From contig CM029645.1 of assembly GCA_017311315.1 (NCBI GenBank), positions 25,817,627 to 25,881,626 of the forward strand: a stretch of DNA of 64,000 nucleotides, written 5' to 3'. The notes under the pieces are model-generated. The model was not told the origin of the DNA. It did no database searches and was given only the letters and a program-made list of their open reading frames with translations. Position 1 is the stretch's first letter. Every line of letters starts with the position of its first letter. This document shows positions 18,458 to 28,767 of this stretch, piece by piece. Position numbers and translations under genes: made by a program. This DNA comes from Dendrocalamus latiflorus (Eukaryota; Streptophyta; Magnoliopsida; Poales; Poaceae).

Positions 18458-18870
18458 GGCCCTGTTTGTTTCCACTTAAGATTATTATAATCTAGCTTAT
18501 AATCATAAGTGGAAACAAACAGTCTAGATTATAAGGTAACTTATTATAATCTAATAGCCCAGATTATTATAATCTAATAAGCTCAAAAAAGGAGCTTATT
18601 TCAGCTTATAGATCCACCTTTTATCTTAAGGACCATAAAATTTTAGGAATATTACCCACCTTTGCCATTCATCCATCCCCTAACTCTCTTGCCTCTCTCT
18701 CAAGGACATTGTAGTCTTTAAACATTTGAATACAATAATCCATAACTCTGATAATCCAGGTTGCCAAACACTTGACAGCTTATTTTCTACCAGCTTATTA
18801 TAATCTAGCTTATATAATCCCCCACCTATAAGCTAGATTATAATAATCTTAAGTGGAAACAAACAGAGCC
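18458..18870. mobile_element. Small TIR element (inner) of the same family, nested in the outer copy
   Basis: 413 bp from GGCCCTGTTTGTTTCC to GGAAACAAACAGAGCC, flanked by TAT on both sides (18455-18457, 18871-18873). Removing it joins GGGATTAT to ATAAGCTAG, restoring the outer copy's colinearity with this one. Contains an extra internal hairpin at 18458-18525. Confidence 0.75.
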
Positions 18871-18984
18871 TATATAAGCTAGATTATAATAAGCTGGTGA
18901 GAAATAAGCTGTCAGGTGTTTGGCAGCCTGGATTATCAGAGTTATGGATTGTTGTATTCGAATGTTTAAAGACTACAATGCCCT

Positions 18985-19520
18985 TGACCTTCGGTGCATG
19001 GAAACTATGTGATTTTGGAAGCACATCTACAAATCATACATAATTTGACAAGCCAGAAGAGATGGGGATTGATGAAGATGACATTACGAAGCATACATGT
19101 GCTGGAACGTCGGCATCCTCTCCTTCAGCAGATCCCCGTCTTCGACGCTGCACCGAAGGTGGGGAGCTACCGTCATCCACACCGTAGGCTGCGAGGTCCT
19201 CGTCCCCAAGGCCGGCACCGGCGCCCAGGCTGCCTCCCCCGAGGCTGGCATCGCTGAGGGTTGCTCCCGTGCGCAGCCCGCCGCCGTTGAGGGTCGCTCC
19301 CGTGCCCAGCCCGCCGCCCCCGAGGGTCGCTCCCGTGCCCAGCCCGCCGCCCCCGAGGATATGTGGAGATTGGAAGTGGAGATTGGAAGATGGGATCCGC
19401 ACGGGAGATTGGAAGAGGAGAGGAAGATTGATTTGGAGACGGGATATGTGGAGGATATTGCAAGAGGAGACGAAGGAGCCGCACGCCCGCACGGGAGAGG
19501 CGCACGGGAGGAGATGGGAT
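18985..19520 (+). other. GC-rich cargo within the TIR element, possible captured gene fragment
   Basis: Sharply higher GC than its AT-rich host element. Open in several frames. 19260-19358 has three 33-bp units of the type GCTCCCGTGCCCAGCCCGCC. Neither strand gives a domain I recognise, and no frame stands out clearly, so capture of an exon or promoter fragment is possible but unproven. Confidence 0.45.
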
Positions 19521-19742
19521 GAATGGCAAAGGTGGGTAATTTTTGTAAAGTTTTATGGTCATTAAGATAAAAGGTGGATCTATAAGCTGAAATAAGCTTC
19601 TTTTTTCAGCTTATTAGATTACAATAATCTGAGCTATTAGATTATAATAAATTACTTTATAATCTGGGTTGTTTGTTTCCACTTGTGATTATAAGCTGGA
19701 TTATAATAATATTAAGTGGAAACAAACAGGGCCGTAGTACAG

Positions 19743-19862
19743 GGGCTTGTTTGGTATGGCTGTAGTTTATAGATTTTGACTAAAATTTTTGAAATTTGGT
19801 TGTTTGCGATGGAAATTACGGAGAGAGATGCTCGTTTGTAATTTTGGTTAATATAGATGTTA
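19743..19862. repeat. Fragment of a second TIR-element family
   Basis: Reads GGGGCTTGTTTGGTATGGC then ATTACGGAGAGAGAT; its reverse complement matches the right part of the elements at 19870-20220 and 40915-41135. Confidence 0.5.
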
Positions 19863-19869
19863 GACTTTT

Positions 19870-20220
19870 GGGCCTGTTCGGCAAGTCAAAAGCCGGCCGG
19901 CTTTTGGCTTTTGCTACCGTACCTAACTTTTAAACGGAGTTTTTCTCAAGACGGGGTTTACAAGTTAAACGATCTATACGTTAAAAGCACAACATCTGTA
20001 CCAGCCAAAATCACAAGTGAGTATCTGTCTCTCCGTAATCTGTACCGTAAACAACCAAAATTAAAAAATTTCAACCAAAAGCCGCAGCAAAAAAGAACAG
20101 GCTCTTTAACGTGTACTACAATTAACTTGTAGATCTCGTCTTGAAAAAATATTCTGTTTAAAAGTTAGGTATTGTAACAAAAGCCAAAAGCCTCTTTTAG
20201 AAGCCGTAAAAAACAGGCCC
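19870..20220. mobile_element. Small TIR element, second family
   Basis: Starts GGGCCTGTTCGGCAAG and ends AAACAGGCCC, with inner inverted words AAAGCC...GGCTTTTG and CCTAACTTTTAAAC...GTTTAAAAGTTAGG. Shares CTACCGTACCTAACTTTTAAACGG and GAGTATCTGTCTCTCCGTAATC with 40915-41135. No clear target duplication. Confidence 0.6.
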
Positions 20221-20999
20221 TAGGCCTTGTTCTATATAGTCATTAGCTTTTGTCTATCGACCAGCGGCAGCTATCTATTTTTTGAGTCATTTTAATTAAA
20301 GAAAATAAAAAAGGAAGAACACTGTTATAACTTTATAGATAATATAACATAAAAAAACATTAAAAAAGCTAGAAGATAGAAACTAGAGGCTGTTGGGTTC
20401 GAGAGCCGGCCGGGAAAGGCAAGTGACTCACTGTCCAAACGTGAGAGACCGCCTACTAACGATACGTTCTTTCCGTAGGTCCTCTTCTTTTCCCTGTGGG
20501 GGTCAAGTTGAAGCTGCGAGCTTCTTCTTCCAGCTGCAGCGCCAGCCATTTTTCTATAGACGAGAGTACCAGTGGTACGATAGAGGAGGAGGTCGGTATC
20601 AGCGAGACATGTATTCATTTGTCGGGGGATTCAGAGAGACAATCTTCAGGTCGTATGGGCCCTCGCATGAACAATGTGAGGATCAGAAGCGAAGCCATCC
20701 GCTTTCCCCTCAGTGAGACATTGATAAGAACCAACTGTTCCGGCATGGACACATGCGTTCATTGTCCGTGACAAAAAGGCTATGGCTATGCCCCCGGTGG
20801 GGGTCACCGGGTCAGGTCAGATCAGGCCGGGAGAGAGAGCATTTGTGCCGGGAGACGAGACCAGCAGTCACCGAATTTTTTTTAAAATAATCTATATTTT
20901 ATTTAAAATAATATGTAAATATTTTTTTACAGAAATAACTTTAGGGAACAGGCTCTCAATTCGACCTTCAGTGAACTAGTTAGTGCGGGACGGCCCGAC
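20221..20999. other. Unassigned stretch
   Basis: One short plus-strand frame at 20496-20771 is Ser-rich and could be an exon remnant, but I see no domain, splice context or homologue in the window. The end (20870-20950) is AT-rich. Confidence 0.3.
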
Positions 21000-21289
21000 C
21001 TACTGCATGGACTGGGGGTATTTTCCCTTCCTAGCGAGCTTGGTGTTGAAATTCTTAGCGGCTTCTTTTGCCTTGGCCGCTATTTTCTACTTTTTCTTGC
21101 GCTCCTTGCGCGTGTACGTCTCGAGATGAGCTTTTGTTTCCCGACATATACGCTCGATCTGCTCATCATTGCGACACTCCTCCTCCTGGATCTCGTAGGC
21201 CCTTTGACATCCCACTCCTCGAAGTCGAGAGCCCACTAGTCATGTGGGTAGATCTCTAGATTAATCCACTTGCGGTAGCTACATAGCGG
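21000..21289 (-). pseudogene. Decayed fragment of the third MULE GRF gene (exon 2)
   Basis: On the minus strand it parallels exon 2 of the gene at 16044-16836: CSYRKWINLEI, then DFEEWDV, then the charged helix and a terminal Gln-stop. It has an internal TAG, at least one frameshift and no exon 1 nearby, so it is a dead fragment. Its MULE surroundings are not recognisable. Confidence 0.75.
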
Positions 21290-23480
21290 TTTTGGGGACT
21301 GCGGTTAGACAGGAGAGCTATGAGCTACAGAGCTATGAGAGTTAGGATGAACAGCCACCACAAAAACTAACGATTCGAGACACTGAAAACCCACAAAAAA
21401 TCAGCAAAAATGGAACTACCACCATTGTAATTCTGGTACTACCGCTTGCTACAGTAATCGTGGTGCTACCGCTACAGTAACCGCGGTACTACCACTATAG
21501 TAATCGCGGTACTACCGTTGCTACAGTAAAATCAGGATGAATAGTGTTTTAGTGCGATTTCGAAAACCAAAATTGATAAAACTTTTGATTTGTAGATCCA
21601 AATGATATGAAACTTTGCAGTTATCTTCTCTAGGATATCAAAAACCTATTCTAACAAACGATCGTGAAAATCATGCCCAATGTTGAGACCTTTTTCCGTT
21701 TGAAGGAAAGGTGTACCAAAATCGAGTAAAAACTCTAAATGGTGAATACAACTTAGTCATGAGTAGATGATGACCAAGATGGTACTAGATGTAAGCCATA
21801 GCAAGTTAGAACACTAAAAAAATCAAGCCAAAAACCCTCAGATCATGAAATCACTCGAAGAGACCAAAATCAAGCGAAAACAAGTTTCTTGATGAACTTG
21901 CTATCAAAGTGGCTAGATTGTTGGAGATTGATTTCAAGAGGTTATCTTCATTTCATTTACGTCCTTGGCACAACAAAATTAAGAAGAGAGAAGAGGAAAG
22001 ATCAAAACAGACCAAAACAAGAACAAATCAATCAAGACATGATAGATCCATGTAGGTGTACAAAGATTGATGTATTGCTTACTTGAGGAGATAAGTTTTA
22101 CAGACAATCTCTTAAGATAGTAGAGCTCTAAGTCTAGAGCATACACACACGAGGCTCCAACCCAAGAAACCCTAATCTTATATGGGAGGGAGGAAAAGTT
22201 AGCCACCAAAAGGCTTGGCCAATATTTTCTAACCCTAACCCTTGCCTCTCCTCTCCTTATATAGCCTCATAACCTGAACCAAAACCTAATGGATCCACCC
22301 ATTAGATCAAATTGGGGATAACCCGTTAACCCCACATAACATTGGGTTTTACTCTTTCACGCATACTTCTCAAAGCGACTTACAACCGTTAACCCAATAG
22401 TGAATCAACACTTGATTCACTTTATATTTTCAGTACATACAAGACCTAACCACTTAGGCCAACGCCGCACTTTCACATACTGTAACTTTTCTGGTATTGG
22501 GCAATTTACCAAAATGCCCCTCTACCTTTTTCACGAAGCTTCTCGCCTCCTTTTCCATGAAGCATCGTCCATGCTTTGCCATCTTCCACATGACCCCAAT
22601 GACTTGCTGCCAAGCCTCTCACACGTCCGGATCCCATCTAACCATCCTCGCTTGCAAACGACCCAAGTCACTTGGCGCACCACATGCCTCTTCTTGCACA
22701 TGACAGCACCCGGATTCTTTGACCACATAGGACCTCGACTCTTCTCTGAGTCTAGTCCCGGTCCACCTTATCGTTGCCCGTCATGTCCGTCACCGGTAGC
22801 TCCCGCTCCAATTCCTCGTCGTCTCAGCTTGTAATCACTCCACGAGCCTTAGACATTTTCAATGTCTCCTTGACCATTTTAGACCTCAACACCACCCTGT
22901 GCCTAGTCTCGGTCCTCTTACGCCTCACCACGAGCCAGCTCCAAAGTCCTACAACTAACAACAAGCAAACTGTCACGTATCATCGCACAATACATAAAGT
23001 CATCAATTAGCACAATTCGTCCATATAATGCACCATGCAAAATGTATACAACCAAATTACTAATTCTAAATCTAGAATCAAACAATAAACCCATGTGCAC
23101 ACAAGTAACAACACTCATACCATGACCATATAGTCATTGCAACTCAATCTATAACTTAAATTTCCAAAACTCTATTTTTCTACGAAGATCGGTAGCACTA
23201 CACGCAACATACCGGTACTACCGCTCTCCAAAGCGGTACTACCGCACCCGAATTGGACCTCTTTGGAAATAACGTACCGCAACTCAGACCGGAACTATTG
23301 TTCGTGCGGTATGACCACACTCACAATGTTTGTACTACCGCTCTACGGTATGACCGCTGCTACAAGATGGTACTATCGATTTTCCTGACACTTTCAGAAA
23401 ACAACCCAAATAAAATGCGATCTTTGCAAAAAAAAAATACTTCACCACTTTATAAAATTTACAATAATTCATCATAACAT
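21290..23480 (-). mobile_element. LTR-like sequence, probably a copia-type LTR on the minus strand
   Basis: No coding. Both ends carry GCGGTACTACCGC / CTACAGTAA words typical of long grass copia LTRs. A minus-strand TATA (GGCTATATAAGGAGAGG) lies at about 22253-22270, with AACCCTAA-rich sequence beside it. I cannot fix TG...CA ends or a target duplication, and no internal region follows, so it may be a solo or truncated LTR. Confidence 0.45.
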
Positions 23481-24447
23481 TAATCTAGATCTTCTTACAT
23501 GTTTTTCAGATACATATATAGAAGTTCAAATAAGAGGTGGCCATGCATACCGTATGGATGCGGCTTCCCTGTGCCCGTGTGCCTGTTCCGATCCATATTC
23601 TTAATGCATGGTTGGCTGAGATTTAACGGCTAGGTCCCACAGCCTTTGTGTCCGCACAAGAAGACCAGGCATTTCTATTTCATTCCGTTCCCACGACACA
23701 ACACTTATGATAGAGATTATGGTCTGTAGAGGGGATAGATAATACTACTATCTATCGGCACACGTGTGGAGCTTCAAAACGAAAAAGCAAACGTCTTACG
23801 GTCCTGCTGCAAAACAGAACATGATTACACAAGCATCCATGTGTTATGCATGATTAAAACAAAATCACCTAACCCTCCAAAACTTATATCTCCCTTTGAT
23901 GCAAGGTTCAACTCGATTGGATGCCATTACGTTTGTGAATTTAATCGAGCTACAGTTGAAGAAACTGGAATCGATGATCATACTACGTACTATAATCCAA
24001 TTTAGTCCAAGAACAAAAGGATGCCCTCGTATTAATCCGGCATTTGCTTCCAATGCAAACATACCAGAAGAGAGGAAAACACTAGACGTAGAATTAGATG
24101 AATGAAATAGATCAAAGTGCAGCACATAGTTTCTGATAGTAGGCGGCTGATGCTATCGCGTTGACGACGGCCGCCGGCGAGAGCCATTCCTTCCTTCTTT
24201 TCTTCCTTTTAAGTCCTCGAATGGAAATGCCATTTCTTTATAGGAAACACAGATAGGAACATGCACAGGCACAGGGAAGCCCCGTCCTGCATAGGATGTG
24301 CATACATGTACAAAGTGCAAGTAGAGAGAAACGGGACGGCATTGATCAAGCGATTGGAGACAAATCAACTTGGAGAGGCGCATATGAAGATCAAAGGCCA
24401 AGAAGTCAGGTGTCCTTTCTTCAAAGCATCTAGCGCAAAGCATAGAT
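23481..24447. other. Unassigned spacer left of the CACTA element
   Basis: Several short open frames, none with recognisable features. No repeat seen. Confidence 0.3.
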
Positions 24448-24477
24448 ATCCACTACTACAGAAAACCACATTATAGA

Positions 24478-24625
24478 CGGTTCAGAAACGTCATCACAGA
24501 CGGTTTTCTGAACCGTCTGAATTTATGGGTCAGTGATAATCGAAGGTTATCACAGACGGTTTTCGAACCGTCTGTGATAATTAGATATCACACACGGTTT
24601 TTACTTAAAAATCGTCTGTGATATT
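24478..24625. repeat. Left subterminal palindrome array of the CACTA element
   Basis: About four hairpin units built from TCACAGACGGTTTT...AACCGTCTGTGA, the presumed binding sites of the TNPA-type protein. Confidence 0.85.
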
Positions 24626-25069
24626 CCTTTCTCCCAAATCTAAATCTATTTCTGTTTATTGGCTAGCCTCAGGAAATGCTAGCCATGCCCTCTGAAACAA
24701 GCAGATAATCACAGACATAAAACATACAATTCACACATCTCATTTCATTTCAGATACATTTCACATCTCAATTCATTTCACAGACATAAAACATCCAATT
24801 GACAACGCACTTCATTTGGCAAACATAAAACATCCATTTCGCAAATCAATTAATTGAATTGAAATAAAATATCCATTAACAAATACATAATTACAAAAGA
24901 TCTACACTGTATTTGCACTTACAAAAGATCTATCACTTCGGAATCGAGGGCTCGCCAAAGAAATAGATACATAATCAACGAACTTATCAGGCGGCAAGTA
25001 CATTTTATTCCTACTTAGGGAATCAAGGTAATATATCTTGTTCTATTTTGGTACAATTACTATTAAAAT
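24626..25069 (-). pseudogene. 3' continuation of the CACTA TNPA/Ulp1 gene, then trailer
   Basis: Beyond the stop at 25070 the same frame still reads like an Ulp1-type protease (ILIVIVPK, then YYLDSLSRNKMYLPP) to about 24910, with one more stop. Below that, AT-rich DNA repeats CATAAAACATCCAATT-like words (24715-24890). Confidence 0.55.
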
Positions 25070-27390
25070 TCAATGAAAGTTCTGATGGAAGGGCATAAGT
25101 ACATATTCCTTTTTGAGGCAACCCATCAGTCCTGCTGCAATGTACCTCTCGACGAGGGATGTATCCTGGTCGATGGTATCCTTGGCGACCAAGTGTGGGT
25201 CCAAGAAACCAGCCGATGAGTTGGATAATCTAGCTTTAGTCAGCATGTGTCTATATATATACACACGAAAGCAACAAATTAGATATGATATTTATCTGTA
25301 TGACATGAACGGAGACTGTGATTGTACACACTAACAGCGTCCAGCATCGAATGATTGAGACGTCGAGAGCGTTGAGCGTGAACAGATCGAATAAATCATC
25401 AAAGGCGACCACGAACATACACTCTTGAAGACTGTGGTGTAAATCATCCGACGTGAATTTGACAGTGATACTTGAGGTCCATTCTCCATCTAGCTTATTG
25501 AACTGCTGCATATACCACGTGTGCAATTGTATGCAACTATATGCTAGGGGTTGGAGGGCTTTTTGCTCGAGCAACGGCTCGCCAAGCACGAATTTACGGG
25601 CCAAAGGTAGGTACGGTATATCATCATTGGTCTTCTTTGCTTTGCCCTTGCTGGCCTTGCTGCCTCGGCTATAGGTCGACTTCACGGCAGTCGACTTTGA
25701 AGGTAGCAGCGGTGCAAGTTGCTCTGGCGAGAATAGCACCCGTGGAGATAGCACTGGTGCAGTTACCGGTGGTGGAACCGACTGGTCTTGTAATGGAGAT
25801 GGCACCAGTGCATGTTGCTCTGGTCCTGCCATCGGTGAAGAAGCCTCCAGGGAGATATCACTTTTAGGCCACTGGATGCATGTTCCAATGGCTTGTCCTA
25901 GAGTCACGATCTCGTCGTTGGGGGGCTTCGGTAGTGGGACCACCTCAAAATTGACATGCACAGCATCCACATTAACTTTTGCGAAGCCTGACGCTAAAGC
26001 TTGACCGTGCACCATGGCCCCGATACCAGACGAATATGCCTGGCCCCAAGCAGCGTACAAGGGAATGAAGCCATATCTCACTTGGAGCCTACACTTCGTA
26101 GGCTCCTACATAACGATACAAAATTAGCTACTCGAATAGGCCTATCAACGGAGCAAGCATTCGAGAGATAATAATTATTACCAGGATGTCGTCCACAGGA
26201 AATTTGGCTTGGGTTTGCGTCGGATTGGACGCGCAGCTACTCGGAAGGTTGTGCGGGCTAGCTAGCACAGGAGCGGCGGTAGCGGCCTGCTGACTTTCTG
26301 TTTGTTTCTGCACCTCATCTCTGATTACATCAGCCAGCTCACCTATTAGCTCCTCTCTAAGAGATGTCTTGATCTCTTCTCGTAGGTGTGCGTCACGCTT
26401 GGCTTTGTTTCTCTTCCTACGCCGATACATTCCGGAGTCATCTTGGAAACCATGTTTCCAAGGAACGTAAAGGCCAAGGCCTCTCGTACGACCCGAGTGC
26501 TCTTTGTTTCCCAAGGTCATGGATAGCATATCATTCTCCCTTGTTCCTTGGAATGATCCTAGGGTAGATTCAAAACTCAGCTTTTTCTGCAAGAGCACGA
26601 TATGTCATTTCAATTCGTACGAAGTTGTGGAGTAATTACAAGCTACGTAGTTCGATCGATATTTTACCAGGTGCTGGGACATTTACTGGTCTACAGGGTT
26701 TCGAAAGGAGACGTCCCCCGATGTCGTTGTAGATGACCTTGCTCTAATCCAATTTCGAGCGCGCTCATCTGGGATATTGGAAAATGGCGGGGCGATGTCT
26801 TGTGCAGTTGCCAGGTCATCCTCCTTCCTCCACTGCGGGATTTTACCCGCATACCCAGCTGTGCCAAGTCTGTGGGGGTGTGTGTTTTTTTCCTGGAGGT
26901 CCTTGTGCGCCACACTTGTACTTTTGAAATCTTCCGTCGTTTTCATCGCCTTGAACTCTTCCCATTGTGGTAGCAGGAATGGGTATTTATGAAAAGGCGT
27001 TTTGTCTATCTCCACGTATTTCTTGACAAGCGTGCTCTTCAAGTTCTTCCATGCTTTGCTCGCCGCTAGGTAGGTTTGTCGTTGCACAGCGTTTTGGTGT
27101 TCTTTTGGGATCTCGAACGATGCCAAAATTTCGGTCCACAGCTCACGTTTTCGAGTGTCAGGCACGTTCTTTCACGAATTGTATGTGATTTCAATTCGTT
27201 CTAGTGCAACTATTCCGACCATACTTCGGAATGCATTTACTGCTTTGTGAGGAAGGAGAGGGACCCCAGATGCATCCATCGCTGTGATGGTCAATCGGCC
27301 CTCAGACTTCTTCGATAGTCCTCTTCCTTGGCGTCTTGATGTTGGAGCGGACGACTCCGGCGATGGTGTTGAAGAATGCGCGGATGACAT
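25070..27390 (-). pseudogene. CACTA TNPA-like gene with Ulp1-type tail, broken by stops
   Basis: Exons inferred on the minus strand: 26668-27390, 26182-26586, about 25330-26105, and 25070-25250, with GT-AG borders; the first three preserve frame. Order: Ser-rich start (MSSAHSSTPSPESS), a basic stretch, a helical domain with RELWTEILASFEIPKE and an HRLGTAGYAGKIPQW region, a coil-rich RTRGLG segment, a Pro/Ser linker, and the beginning of an Ulp1-type cysteine protease (GFLDPHLV). In-frame stops lie at 27172-27174, 26683-26685 and 25070-25072. The first and last sit where family members have Trp. Normal role would be binding the subterminal repeats; this copy cannot make the full product. Confidence 0.75.
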
Positions 27391-28310
27391 GTTGCTCAAT
27401 TTGTGGGTCTATTAGGATAAGATAAGAAAGTGCCATACTATAAGATAAGAAAGTGCAATATCTATCTATTTCGCTCAATATAGGCGATATATACATATAT
27501 AATGGTAGCAATATGAAGCAACAAACAACAAGCATCAATAATAGAATCAATAACAGTCTAAACATGAATATGTATGACAATGTAAAAGGCATGTATCAAT
27601 TAAGACTAGCAACAAGCTCAAGTTTTAATTGATTAATTTGTGCTCTCAAATTGTAGGGTTGCACAAGATTAATCTTGGCCGCCCCGCTACTAAATCATAT
27701 ACTCTTCCTTGATTGGTTATGCCAAATAATGAATTCAGTCTTTTGAGCTCTAGATACAAACTCTACAATCTCAAGATCAAGATATATTCAGCATGCATAT
27801 ATTCAGACAGCAGTATTCATACAGATCAAGACCATACAAGTTAACTTTGCCCAATAATTCAGTCTTTCAACTTGTCAAGATTAAATCCTAACAGATCAAT
27901 TTAATAACATGCTATAACCTGAAAACTGCATGAACCGACAGGAACAAGAACAATATATCAATGTCTAGAGATTGTCTCCTGGGGTTTAAAGTTAATTATG
28001 ACAAAAGAGTTGGCAGCTATCAGAGCTCAAAGACCGAATGAACCAATCTCAGTATATGAATTTATCATCATCGAGCAACTGTAAATCCCACAGGCAATGT
28101 ATGTCTTCCAGTGCCAGATAATATATGAAAGATTAACAAACTTGCACGATGACGACGGGCTCGGGGAGGTGGCCGGCGAGGGCTCGGGGAGGCCGCCGCG
28201 ACGACGGGCTCGGGGAGGTGGCCGGCGAGGGCTCGGGGAGGCGGCGACGACGACGGGCTTGGGATTTAGATCGAATAACTGCAGCGCACACGGAAAACCC
28301 TAGCCAGAGG
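27391..28310 (-). other. Leader region of the TNPA-like gene
   Basis: About 0.9 kb of AT-rich DNA between the TATA and the ATG, likely containing a 5' UTR intron. At its upstream end, 28150-28265 has two 49-bp GC-rich units (GACGACGGGCTCGGGGAGGT...) and a partial third. Confidence 0.5.
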
Positions 28311-28320
28311 GTATATATAG
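28311..28320 (-). promoter_or_regulatory. TATA box of the TNPA-like gene
   Basis: Minus strand CCCTATATATACCCTC, followed downstream by a leader-like GC-rich stretch and preceded by the internal palindrome array at 28325-28455. Confidence 0.6.
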
Positions 28321-28324
28321 GGAG

Positions 28325-28455
28325 GTTATCACAGACGGTTCTATGTTTATAACCGTCTGTGATAGTTATACTATCACAGACGATTTTAAACTTAGAACCG
28401 TCTGTGATATTGATATCACAGACGGTTCTAAGTTCAGAACCGTCTGTGATAAGCC
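28325..28455. repeat. Internal copy of the CACTA subterminal palindromes
   Basis: Three hairpin units (TCACAGACGGTTCTA...AACCGTCTGTGA) in the middle of the element, between the two genes and just upstream of the TNPA TATA box. They match the terminal units. Confidence 0.9.
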
Positions 28456-28767
28456 TTTGCCGACTATAGTTATTAAGACAACACCAATAACCACAGCTGC
28501 ATTCATGATCAACCACCAAACAGCTGCATTCATATACAACACCAACCAGCTGCATTCACACAGTGTATTTCTTGATACATTTTGTCATTCTCAAAATTGA
28601 CTACATCACACATTTTCACATATACATAAATGCAAATTCATAAATACATCACACTGCAGCATTGTTCTATACATAAATGCATACCAATTCACATGTACAT
28701 CACACATATACATCACATATACATAAATGCCAATTCACATATACATTCACATATATGTCGCACATTC
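28456..28767. other. AT-rich spacer between the internal array and tnp2 end
   Basis: Many ACATATACATAAATGC and CACACATATACATCAC words; no gene. Confidence 0.5.

Larger units (their letters stand above)
18401..19733. mobile_element. Small TIR element (outer), carrying a GC-rich insert
   Basis: Ends GGGCCTGTTTGTTTCCAC and GTGGAAACAAACAGGGCC are inverted repeats; the triplet GTA flanks both sides (18398-18400, 19734-19736). The interior shares the order of words of the inner copy (18458-18870) but in reverse orientation: CTAGATTATAATAAGCTGGT, CAGAGTTATGGATT, TTTAAAGACTACAATG, then AAGGTGGATCTATAAGCTGAAATAAGC. Between about 18985 and 19520 it holds a GC-rich segment absent from the inner copy. 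The 3-bp duplication suggests a PIF/Harbinger-like element, but the triplet is not the usual TWA. Confidence 0.7.

Noticed and set aside
19097..19565. Captured GC-rich frames as a real gene
   Set aside because: Several frames on both strands are equally open, with no domain, splice or promoter signal; kept only as cargo.
20393..20771. Plus-strand frames of 91-107 codons
   Set aside because: No recognisable motif and two overlapping phases are equally open; left as unassigned.
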